Of a DNA stretch of 64,000 nucleotides, positions 55,651 through 64,000 are shown in pieces. Position 1 is the stretch's first letter; every line of letters begins with the position of its first letter. The stretch is from assembly GCF_003441595.1 (NCBI RefSeq), contig NZ_CP031848.1:3224001-3288000 (forward strand), in the 5' to 3' direction. Origin of the DNA: Marinobacter sp. Arc7-DN-1 (GTDB lineage Bacteria > Pseudomonadota > Gammaproteobacteria > Pseudomonadales > Oleiphilaceae). The notes below the pieces were generated by a model. The model was not told the origin of the DNA, made no database searches, and was given only the letters and a program-made list of their open reading frames with translations. The position numbers were made by a program, and so were the translations under genes.

Positions 55651-56222
55651 AGATCAAAACGACGCTCAGAACAGGGCTCATCATGACACTGCTCGCCCTG
55701 GCGGGCTGCGCCTCCGGCCCGGGTGGCGGAATTTATGTGCCGGTGGGTGGTGAGCCCGCCAAGGCACCAGAGCCCCCACGAACCAGTGCCGGTGAGGATG
55801 AGGCGCCGGTCTGGCGAAAAAGCGAGCAGCCCGCGGCGGCGCCGTCAGAGCAGGAACCGCCTCGCAGCAGTTCTCCGAGCTACCGTGAAACCGGGGATGG
55901 GCTCTCGCCGGCTGCGCTCAGCCTGGTGCGTGACGCTGATGGATTACTAAAACAGGGTGACACCGCCGGGGCGATTGCCCGGCTCGAACGGGCCCAGCGA
56001 ATTGCGCCCCGCTCGGCGGAAGTGTACTTCAAGCTGTCGGAAGCCTACGTAGCCAGCAACCGGTTGGGCCCCGCTGAGCAGTTCACCCTTAAGGGGCTGT
56101 CTCTGGCCGGAAGCGATGCCAGACTGCAGAGAGCCGGTTGGCTGTTGCTGGCGGATATTCGCCGGGCAAGAGGTAATGTGGCTGGGGCGGATCAGGCGGA
56201 GGCCCGGGCAGCGGCGTTGTAA
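55647..56222 (+). CDS. TPR lipoprotein, probable PBP1B activator (LpoP-like)
   Basis: 191 aa. Lipobox LALAGC gives lipidated Cys 21. A Pro/Ser/Glu-rich linker (about 30-85) could span the periplasm. Tetratricopeptide repeats follow (about 95-190, with KQGDTAGAIARLERAQ). It overlaps mrcB by ATGA. In P. aeruginosa the PBP1B activator LpoP is a TPR lipoprotein; context and build fit, but this assignment is inference. Confidence 0.75.
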   Translation: MKIKTTLRTGLIMTLLALAGCASGPGGGIYVPVGGEPAKAPEPPRTSAGEDEAPVWRKSEQPAAAPSEQEPPRSSSPSYRETGDGLSPAALSLVRDADGLLKQGDTAGAIARLERAQRIAPRSAEVYFKLSEAYVASNRLGPAEQFTLKGLSLAGSDARLQRAGWLLLADIRRARGNVAGADQAEARAAAL

Positions 56223-56227
56223 TTGAG

Positions 56228-56247
56228 GCCCCTGCGCAGGCAGGGGC
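56228..56247. terminator. hairpin between convergent genes
   Basis: GCCCCTGC pairs perfectly with GCAGGGGC around a 4-nt loop, just past the LpoP-like gene stop and near the DUF4382 gene end. No long T run on either strand. Confidence 0.45.
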
Positions 56248-56270
56248 ACTGATAGGCAGCGCTATTTTGC

Positions 56271-57224
56271 TTACTGGGGCAGCGGAATCGGCTGTGCCTG
56301 TACTTCTGAATCGGCAATGACTTCCACGTTCTGCGTGCCTTGGAACTCCAGTGTGTCGTCGGTTTCGTTGTTATCCAACTGACAGCTGTAGCTGATGGTG
56401 TAATCCCCGGCAGGAAGGAAGGCAGCAGTGTAGGTATACAGACTGGCGCTATCCTCGTTCGATACGGGAACTGCCATAACCGGCTGTTCGTCCTCACTGT
56501 TGATATTGATGTTTGTGGGGACAACATCAGGCCCTTCAAATATGTATACCGAACCCTCATAGGCGCAGTCAGCACGCTGGTCATCGTTCGCCCGGGTGGA
56601 ATTGATGGTGGCAAAGTCCACTTCGCCGGTAATAGCGCCTACTTGCAGGTTATTGACCAATCGGAGCGAAGGTTTCAGCAGGAAGTCCGCGAGCGACTGC
56701 CCCTGAGGGTCGACGATGGATTTTTTGACATCAAAGTCGATGGTGAAGTCCGTTGTGGTGTCCGCGGCTACCAGAAAATCACCCTTGAGCTTAAGAACGC
56801 TTGAGGGAACGGCCAATGTTTTCCGGATGTCGGGTGCATCATCGGTTATGACATAGGAGTCCGGCAGTGAGTCGTCGTCCGTGTCGGAGTCCTCAACATT
56901 GATGTTTAGCCGTAGTTCCGAGTACTGGCCCGCGGGCACTTCTTCGTCGGTGATCAGTGGTGCACTCAGGCCGCCCTGGAGCGCCAGAAGGTTCAATGAC
57001 TTTGGTTCATCAAAAATGAACTCTACCCATTTGCCATCGGCCGGTTTCAGCGCCATCCCTGTAAACGAGATTGTCACATCGGTGAGGTTCGTCGTCGGCG
57101 CATCGGTAATGCCGAACGAAACCGTGCCTGTGGAGCTGGATGCCTGTCCGTCATCTCCGCCACCACAGGCCGCAATGCTCGCAGCCAGTGCCGAAACAGT
57201 GAAAAGCTGGGTCGAACGTTTCAT
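56271..57224 (-). CDS. DUF4382 lipoprotein
   Basis: 317 aa from ATG 57224 (GGAGG 5 nt upstream). Lipobox SIAAC with Cys 20, then a Gly/Asp/Ser linker. The DUF4382 beta-sandwich spans about 38-195 (GTVSFGITDAPT...). A second beta-rich domain lies at about 200-310. Cell-surface or periplasmic. The function is unknown. It is divergent from the sigma-factor operon. Confidence 0.82.
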   Translation of the reverse strand: MKRSTQLFTVSALAASIAACGGGDDGQASSSTGTVSFGITDAPTTNLTDVTISFTGMALKPADGKWVEFIFDEPKSLNLLALQGGLSAPLITDEEVPAGQYSELRLNINVEDSDTDDDSLPDSYVITDDAPDIRKTLAVPSSVLKLKGDFLVAADTTTDFTIDFDVKKSIVDPQGQSLADFLLKPSLRLVNNLQVGAITGEVDFATINSTRANDDQRADCAYEGSVYIFEGPDVVPTNININSEDEQPVMAVPVSNEDSASLYTYTAAFLPAGDYTISYSCQLDNNETDDTLEFQGTQNVEVIADSEVQAQPIPLPQ

Positions 57225-57448
57225 ATAAACCTCCATGGCTTATTTTGGGGAGTTGTAGCGTAGCAACATCGCTACCTGACCCCGGTAAAACGATCGGCAA
57301 GGGAGCGGGGTTCCGGAAGTTTTGTTAACCTTTCCTCATATCCCGGCAATGGCTTAATAATCGTTTTGCGGAAATGGCAAATGCACCGGCCGGGCGGTCT
57401 GTTTTAGACTGCGCCGCTGGAATCAACCCACGCAGGTAAACAACAGCT

Positions 57449-58036
57449 TTGGCAATATTTCCTTTTAAGCCTTCAAAGGCGCGGCGGTTTGAATTGCTGG
57501 TGCAACCCCATCTGGAGGCAATGTACCGGTTCGCGTTCCGTTTGGCAGGGCAGCAGCAGGATGCAGAAGATCTGGTTCAGGATGTGGTAATCAAACTGTA
57601 TCCGCGGCTGGATGAGCTGGAGGCGGTCGAGCAGCTGCGGCCTTGGCTTAACCGGGTTTTATATCGTCAGTTTATTGATCAGATCCGGCGTAAAAACCGG
57701 CAGGTTGACCGCCCGCTGACGGAGCTTGTCGGGACCGAAAGTCAGGCGGACTGGCTGGACAGCCTGCAATCCGACAGCGGCGGGCCGGATATTCAGCTGG
57801 AGCACGCCCGGCTTGCACCAGTTCTGGATCGGGTGTTGGCAACACTGACACCGGATCAGCGAACCCTGTTGTTGCTTCACGACGTGGATGGCTGGCGCCA
57901 GGAAGACGTTGCCGAGGTGTTGGATATCCCGTTGGGAACAGTGAAATCCCGGTTACACCGTTGCCGGGCTGTCTTGCGCAAAAAATTGCAGCGGGAGCTG
58001 GAACCAATCGAGTCAGTCGGTCGTGTGGGAGAGTGA
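57449..58036 (+). CDS. ECF-type RNA polymerase sigma factor
   Basis: 195 aa with a probable TTG start. Region 2 spans about 20-85 (MYRFAFRLAGQQQDAEDLVQ) and region 4 about 130-185 (LTPDQRTLLLLHDVDGWRQE, then GTVKSRLHRCRAVL). Regions 1 and 3 are missing, so it is an extracytoplasmic-function sigma factor. The anti-sigma gene follows within about 10 nt. Its own promoter and target genes are not evident. Confidence 0.9.
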   Translation: MAIFPFKPSKARRFELLVQPHLEAMYRFAFRLAGQQQDAEDLVQDVVIKLYPRLDELEAVEQLRPWLNRVLYRQFIDQIRRKNRQVDRPLTELVGTESQADWLDSLQSDSGGPDIQLEHARLAPVLDRVLATLTPDQRTLLLLHDVDGWRQEDVAEVLDIPLGTVKSRLHRCRAVLRKKLQRELEPIESVGRVGE

Positions 58037-58046
58037 GGTGATGACG

Positions 58047-58733
58047 ATGTCCTGCAACGAAATTCGGGTTAACCTGCCCGCCTACATCAGAAACGAACTT
58101 TCCGCTGCTGAGCATGACCGGGTGGCTCAGCATTTGGCCGCCTGCGAGGAATGCAACGAGGTGCTTGCGTCGGAGCATGTCCTGAACGATACCCTGCAGG
58201 AGCGATTCGTCATCCCGGCACCGTCCCCGGATTTCCAAGAGCGTGTTTTTGCCGCTGCCCGGGGCAATGCTGATGCCGGATGGAGTCACTCGGTACTGGG
58301 CGGGGCCATTGCGGCGGCTCTTGCCTTGGGTGTTGGTCTGGGCGTTCTGCTGCAGCCGGCCGGGGTGACAGAAGATGCGGCTTCCATTGCCGCCGGCTCT
58401 GATGTCGTGGCTGAAAAGCCGGAGGAGCCGATTGCAGTCCCTGTTGATAAAACGGTTCGCCTGGCCTTCCGCTCCGGTGAAGCACTGGAAAATGTTACCT
58501 TGACACTGAAGCTGCCGCCGCATGTAGAGCTTGCTTCATGGCCAGGTCAGCGCGAGTTCAGTTGGCAGGTGAGTCTGGAGGCGGGTGAGAATGTCCTGTC
58601 ACTGCCTCTGAAGCTACTGTTCCCGGGAATGGGTGAGTTGGTGGCGCGACTGGACACCGGAGACCGCCAGAAAACCTTCCGGGCCCTGATTCCTGAATAC
58701 CCGGCACTGCCGGTTGAGGGCCCGGAATCATGA
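58047..58733 (+). CDS. zinc-binding (zf-HC2) membrane anti-sigma factor
   Basis: 228 aa from ATG 58047 (GAGG 8 nt upstream); ATG 58041 is nearly as good. The N-terminal anti-sigma fold has the HxxxCxxC motif (HLAACEEC). A single membrane helix at about 90-110 (LGGAIAAALALGVGLGVLL) follows, then a periplasmic beta-rich domain. It should hold the ECF factor at the membrane until a signal. Its stop overlaps the next start (ATGA). Confidence 0.87.
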   Translation: MSCNEIRVNLPAYIRNELSAAEHDRVAQHLAACEECNEVLASEHVLNDTLQERFVIPAPSPDFQERVFAAARGNADAGWSHSVLGGAIAAALALGVGLGVLLQPAGVTEDAASIAAGSDVVAEKPEEPIAVPVDKTVRLAFRSGEALENVTLTLKLPPHVELASWPGQREFSWQVSLEAGENVLSLPLKLLFPGMGELVARLDTGDRQKTFRALIPEYPALPVEGPES

Positions 58734-59095
58734 AGCGTGATAGCCTCTCCCAGTGCATTCAATCGGCCGGATTGTTGGTTTTTCTGCTGTTGGCACCAAT
58801 GACGACGCAGGCAAGCGACGATCTGGATGTTACCATGCGCATGGTGACCGACGATGTTGAGCTTACCGATTCAGTGGTTCGGGAAATAGAGTTGCCCCAT
58901 GCTGTCGAAAGGCCTGATACCCCGGCCAAGTTCGGCTCTCGGGGCCTTGATGCAGCCAGGGAAGCCCGTGAAAGGGGGCGCGAGTTCGGTGAATCCATGT
59001 CTGAAAAAGCCCGGCAATCCCGAGATTTGATTAAAGGTAATGCCGAACGACCCGAACGACCCGAACTGCCGGATGCGGCGGGGCGGGAGCGCTGA
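58730..59095 (+). CDS. unknown exported Arg/Glu-rich protein of the ECF operon
   Basis: 121 aa. Signal peptide about 1-29 (cleavage after TQAS). The mature part is polar, with an Arg/Glu-rich helical stretch (AAREARERGREFGESM) and a Pro-rich end. It overlaps the anti-sigma gene by 4 nt, so it is part of the same message. No known family. Confidence 0.65.
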   Translation: MKRDSLSQCIQSAGLLVFLLLAPMTTQASDDLDVTMRMVTDDVELTDSVVREIELPHAVERPDTPAKFGSRGLDAAREARERGREFGESMSEKARQSRDLIKGNAERPERPELPDAAGRER

Positions 59096-59148
59096 AACTG
59101 AGCGAGTAGGCCGGCCTGTCCTGCGATGATCAATCCGGAGAAATCTGT

Positions 59149-60471
59149 TTGCTGGTGTGCTGGCTTGCCCTTTCTTTATCCTTTTTACTGGTTGCTCCCG
59201 TTGGGCTTCAGGCGGCCGAATCCGATGCTGGAATGGAGCAGTTCCGCGACGGTATTCAATCATTTGAAAACGGAAACCTGCAGGCGGCCCGGGCCCACTT
59301 TGAAAGCGCCGTCGCCGCCGGCCTGACATCCTCCTCCCTTTTCTACAACCTTGGTGTTACCTGTTACCAGCTCGGGGACTATCCTGCCGCCGAAACAGCC
59401 TTCCGTACCCTGTTGGACGGCCAAAACGGCGCACTGGTGCGCTACAATCTTGGCTTGGTAGCGCTTGGTAAAGGCGATCAGGAGGCCGCCAGAGACTGGT
59501 TTGAGCAATCGGCCGCTGCCGGTACTCCGGAAAAAATCCGGGCCTTGTCCCTGGCTCAGTTAAAGGAGCTGGGTGGCAACGTTGTGCCCCCTGGCCGCCA
59601 ACCCGAACGCCGGGGCTATCTGGCAGCATCCGAAGGTTATGACTCCAACATTGCCGGCTTGCCTGAGGCCACCACGTCCCGTGAAGGCGGTGTCTTCTTC
59701 GACGCGCTGGCAGCCGGAACATTTGAACAACCTGCGGGTGCCCGTTCCCGGTTTGCCCTGGAAGTGGCGGCCTATGCCCGCAAATACCCGTCGGATGGAA
59801 GCTACGATACCCGGGTTTTACAGGGGCGGTTGGGCTGGTCCGAGTCCCTCAACGACGGGGAACGGGGAGCTGTGGTGTCCGTTGTTCAGTCCTGGTTTGA
59901 TGGTCAGTCACTGGAGCGTCGATACGGTGTTGAGGGGTATTATCGCTGGAATGGGTGTGTATTGGTGGGCAGCCCTGACCAATGTGGCGTAGCCCTCGCG
60001 GCGGCCACAGTTGATGGCGGTTCAGGCTTTGAAGCGTACGATGGTCAGTGGTACCGGGCCCGCCTGCATGCACTTAAGTACTACGGGAGCTGGCGGTTTT
60101 ATGGCGAGTATGCACTGGAAATCAATGATCGTCGGGATCAGCGTACAACAGACGAATATATCAGTGTGTCACCCAATCACCACACTGTGGAAGTGGCCGC
60201 CCGCTACCGCTGGCAAACGGACCTGGTTACCGGAGCGCTCGGCTCAATTCGCCACAGCCGGTATCAGGAGCCCCACGTGTTGGTTGCTTCAGCCGGTGAG
60301 AGTGGGCGCAGGAAGGATAACCGCCTTGAGGTCGGGGTACTGGCGGAGCGATCACTGAATAGCCGTTGGCTGGTGCGGGGAGAGTGGCTGATCCGCGATA
60401 ACCGCAGCAGTCTGGCGCAGTATGGGTATGAACGCCAGACTGTCATGCTTACTTTGGAAGGTGCCTTCTAG
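59149..60471 (+). CDS. TPR plus outer-membrane beta-barrel protein
   Basis: 440 aa with a TTG start (GGAG 8 nt upstream). Signal peptide about 1-23. Two to three tetratricopeptide repeats (about 27-140, FENGNLQAARAHFESAV) precede a C-terminal domain of alternating strands rich in Tyr/Trp (about 155-440) ending in Phe, typical of an outer-membrane barrel. It is last in the sigma/anti-sigma operon, so it may be the output or sensor of that system. TPR-barrel proteins of this kind often serve polymer or lipid export. Confidence 0.72.
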   Translation: MLVCWLALSLSFLLVAPVGLQAAESDAGMEQFRDGIQSFENGNLQAARAHFESAVAAGLTSSSLFYNLGVTCYQLGDYPAAETAFRTLLDGQNGALVRYNLGLVALGKGDQEAARDWFEQSAAAGTPEKIRALSLAQLKELGGNVVPPGRQPERRGYLAASEGYDSNIAGLPEATTSREGGVFFDALAAGTFEQPAGARSRFALEVAAYARKYPSDGSYDTRVLQGRLGWSESLNDGERGAVVSVVQSWFDGQSLERRYGVEGYYRWNGCVLVGSPDQCGVALAAATVDGGSGFEAYDGQWYRARLHALKYYGSWRFYGEYALEINDRRDQRTTDEYISVSPNHHTVEVAARYRWQTDLVTGALGSIRHSRYQEPHVLVASAGESGRRKDNRLEVGVLAERSLNSRWLVRGEWLIRDNRSSLAQYGYERQTVMLTLEGAF

Positions 60472-60506
60472 CCCCTTTATTCAGGAGCCAGAAGGTTGGT
60501 TGCGGA

Positions 60507-61766
<1,260 letters not shown>

Positions 61767-63047
61767 TCAGAGCGTGGCCATGACCTTCTTGGCCGCCGCG
61801 GTAGTATGGGCAATATCTTCTTCTGACAACGCAGCGCTGGTGAAGCCAGCCTCGAAGGCGGAGGGGGCCAGGTAGACACCCTCCTTCAGCATGCCTTGGA
61901 AGAACTTCTTGAATCGCTCGACATCGCAGGCCATCACCTGGTCGAAGCGGGTAACCGAAGGCTCTTCTGTGAAGAAGAAACCAAACATGGCACCGGAACC
62001 CTGAACGGTCAGGGGAATGCCGGTGGCATCGGCGGCCTCCCTGAGGCCTCGGCAAACGGCGTTGGTTTTCTCGGTCAGGCGGTCGTGAAAACCGGGCTCG
62101 GAAATCGCGTTCAGAGTCGCCAGGCCTGCACACATGGCGAGCGGGTTTCCGCTCAGGGTACCGGCCTGGTAGACCGGGCCCAGCGGTGAGATATGCTCCA
62201 TGATTTCACGTTTGCCGCCAAAGGCGCCAACCGGAAGCCCACCGCCAATCACCTTGCCCAGGGCCGTGAGATCAGGCGTCACGCCATATAGCCCCTGGGC
62301 ACCGCCGAGGGACACGCGGAAGCCGGTCATTACCTCGTCAAAAATCAGCACCGTGCCATGCTCGTCGCATACCTCACGCAGCCCTTCGAGGAATCCGGGC
62401 ACCGGCGGGATGCAATTCATGTTGCCGGCAACCGGCTCCACGATGATTGCCGCGATCTGGTCGCCCATCTTGCTGAAGGTCTCTCTGACACTATCGATGT
62501 CGTTGTAGGTCAGCGTCAGGGTGAGTTCGGCCAGGCTGGCCGGAATGCCCGGTGAATTCGGCACGCCGAGGGTCAGTGCGCCGGAGCCCGCCTTTACCAG
62601 AAGGGAATCCACGTGTCCGTGGTAGCAGCCTTCAAACTTCACAATCTTGTCCCGGCCGGTGTAACCCCGGGCCAGTCGGATTGCGCTCATGGTTGCCTCG
62701 GTGCCGGAGTTCACCATGCGGACCAGATTGATTGAGGGCACCAGTTCGCAGACCTTCCTGGCCATCTCCGTCTCAAGCGCCGTTGGCGCGCCATAGCCGA
62801 TGCCGAGATCAACCTGGGCATGGAGGGCATCCTTGATGCGCTTGTCCGAGTGGCCAAGAATCATCGGCCCCCAGGAGCCGATGTAGTCGATATAGCGTTG
62901 GCCGTCCTCGTCATACAGGTAGGCGCCCTGGGCATGGTTGAAGAAGATGGGTGTTCCCCCGACACCGCGAAAGGCCCGGACCGGGGAATTTACGCCACCG
63001 GGAATGTATTTCTGAGCCTGCTCGAAAAGGGTTTCGGAGTGCGTCAT
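61767..63047 (-). CDS. hemL: glutamate-1-semialdehyde 2,1-aminomutase
   Basis: 426 aa. A PLP enzyme making 5-aminolevulinate in the C5 haem pathway. FDEVMTGFR and the PLP lysine segment [17 protein letters not shown] are intact. Its start overlaps the thiE stop by 4 nt. Confidence 0.97.
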   Translation of the reverse strand: MTHSETLFEQAQKYIPGGVNSPVRAFRGVGGTPIFFNHAQGAYLYDEDGQRYIDYIGSWGPMILGHSDKRIKDALHAQVDLGIGYGAPTALETEMARKVCELVPSINLVRMVNSGTEATMSAIRLARGYTGRDKIVKFEGCYHGHVDSLLVKAGSGALTLGVPNSPGIPASLAELTLTLTYNDIDSVRETFSKMGDQIAAIIVEPVAGNMNCIPPVPGFLEGLREVCDEHGTVLIFDEVMTGFRVSLGGAQGLYGVTPDLTALGKVIGGGLPVGAFGGKREIMEHISPLGPVYQAGTLSGNPLAMCAGLATLNAISEPGFHDRLTEKTNAVCRGLREAADATGIPLTVQGSGAMFGFFFTEEPSVTRFDQVMACDVERFKKFFQGMLKEGVYLAPSAFEAGFTSAALSEEDIAHTTAAAKKVMATL

Positions 63048-63721
63048 GTGTCTTGGCTCCTGTTATCTTGGAAGTGAAAAAGTGGATGATGGTTTGCGAA
63101 CAGTCGTTCAAAGGCTTTTGCCCGTTGCTCAATGTCATCAGGGCTGCCCCCGAACAGGCCGCCAACCACGGCAAGCATGTCAGCACCGGCACGAATCAGA
63201 GATTCGCCGTTTTCTGTGGTTACTCCGCCAATGGCAGCCAGGGGGCGACGGAAACGTTTCGCCTCGGTGAGCACCTCCGGCGATGCCGCCGGTGCCCCCG
63301 GTTTGGTCGAGGACGTGAAAAAGCGCCCGAATGCAAGATAGTCGGCACCTTCCTCCAGCCCGGCCTGTGCCAGTGCAAGGTCGGCATGGCAGGTTACTCC
63401 GATGATGGCCTGCTCCCCGAGTAACCGGCGGGCAGCGGCCAGTGAGCCGTCGGTCTGTCCCAGGTGAACGCCGGCAGCTCCGACCCGTTTTGCCAGTTCC
63501 GGATCGTCATTGATCAGCAGCGGCACACCGGCGTTGCGGCAAACAGCCTGAAGGTTTCTGGCCTGAGCGACTCTCTCGGCCAGGGGGGCGGATTTTTCCC
63601 GGTATTGTACCATTACCGCGCCACCCCGCAGTGCCGCTTCAACGGATTCAATGAGAATGGCACGCGGGGTGAGCTGGCTGTCGGTAATGGCATAGAGCCC
63701 CGGGCGAAGCCCCTTGCTCAT
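63044..63721 (-). CDS. thiE: thiamine-phosphate synthase
   Basis: 225 aa from ATG 63721, overlapping the thiD stop. It condenses HMP-PP with the thiazole phosphate. The phosphate-binding and substrate segments [16 protein letters not shown] and GVHLGQTD are intact. Gene order thiD-thiE-hemL on the minus strand, as in many gammaproteobacteria. Confidence 0.95.
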   Translation of the reverse strand: MSKGLRPGLYAITDSQLTPRAILIESVEAALRGGAVMVQYREKSAPLAERVAQARNLQAVCRNAGVPLLINDDPELAKRVGAAGVHLGQTDGSLAAARRLLGEQAIIGVTCHADLALAQAGLEEGADYLAFGRFFTSSTKPGAPAASPEVLTEAKRFRRPLAAIGGVTTENGESLIRAGADMLAVVGGLFGGSPDDIEQRAKAFERLFANHHPLFHFQDNRSQDT

Positions 63722-64000
63722 CGTTCCCACAGAATGCCCCGGTCCGGTACTGGCTGGCCTTTGCCAACCTCAAGCGCATGCAGTATGGCGTGGTTTACGT
63801 AGTTCTGGGCCTGGGAGATGGCGGCGCGGGGCGACAGGCCCGACGCCCGGCCTGCTGCAATAGCTGCCGCCAGCGTGCAGCCGGTACCGTGGTACTCTCC
63901 GCCAATACGCTCAATCTCCCAGCGCATGGGCTCCGGGCCATGGTTGTAAAGCGTGTTGGTGATGTGGATGCCGGTGCCATGGCCCCCGGTTGCAAGAACC
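63718..64000 (-). CDS. thiD: hydroxymethylpyrimidine kinase ThiD, C-terminal part (5' end outside window)
   Basis: The last 93 residues, open to the window edge. The ribokinase-family anion-hole motif EYHGTGCTLAAAIAA is present, preceded by VLATGGHGTG. It phosphorylates HMP and HMP-P in thiamine synthesis. The stop overlaps the thiE start (ATGA). Confidence 0.9.
   Translation of the reverse strand, partial: VLATGGHGTGIHITNTLYNHGPEPMRWEIERIGGEYHGTGCTLAAAIAAGRASGLSPRAAISQAQNYVNHAILHALEVGKGQPVPDRGILWER

Overview
The window reads as a chromosome segment of a marine gammaproteobacterium, most likely Marinobacter or a close relative. The evidence is gene order rather than database hits. Several blocks match, as I recall it, the Pseudomonas aeruginosa chromosome: pyrE-crc-rph-yicC-gmk-rpoZ-spoT-ridA-oxyR-recG, then rpsU/dnaG/rpoD with tsaD-plsY-folB-folK, then pgi-panC-panB-folK-pcnB-crcZ-cbrB-cbrA-gluQ-dksA, and mrcB with its lipoprotein partner. 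A FadL-family porin paired with a large lipoprotein, a secreted lipase and a PEP-CTERM protein suit a hydrocarbon- or lipid-using marine bacterium.

Layout. 1-13.2 kb holds housekeeping genes: nucleotide metabolism, RNA turnover, the stringent response, OxyR and RecG. 13.3-23.7 kb holds an HDOD signalling protein, a molybdopterin oxidoreductase, an envelope pair (FadL-type porin plus an Ig-like lipoprotein) and a PEP-CTERM protein. 23.858-31.061 kb is a visibly A+T-richer accessory cassette. It has IS21-like inverted ends and an exact 5-bp target duplication but no transposase of its own. It carries small unknown genes, a lipoprotein and a DUF1778/GNAT toxin-antitoxin pair, and is itself interrupted by a complete IS21-family element. 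31.1-43.5 kb holds tRNA-Ile2, the rpsU-dnaG-rpoD operon and genes for tRNA modification, lipid, folate and pantothenate synthesis. 43.6-48.8 kb is the CbrXAB/CrcZ carbon-control locus. 48.8-64 kb holds gluQ, dksA, sfsA, mrcB with an LpoP-like partner, an ECF sigma/anti-sigma operon, a lipase, and hemL-thiE-thiD.

The most interesting thread is carbon catabolite control. A Crc protein lies at 1.75 kb. At 43.6-44.2 kb lies an unannotated minus-strand RNA with five A-rich CA motifs, a sigma-54 promoter, a cluster of TGTTAC half-sites and an intrinsic terminator. It sits between cbrB and pcnB exactly where CrcZ lies in Pseudomonas. CA motifs in the leaders of the FadL-type porin and of the lipase suggest local targets. 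The second thread is the transposase-free mobile cassette with its uncharacterised cargo.
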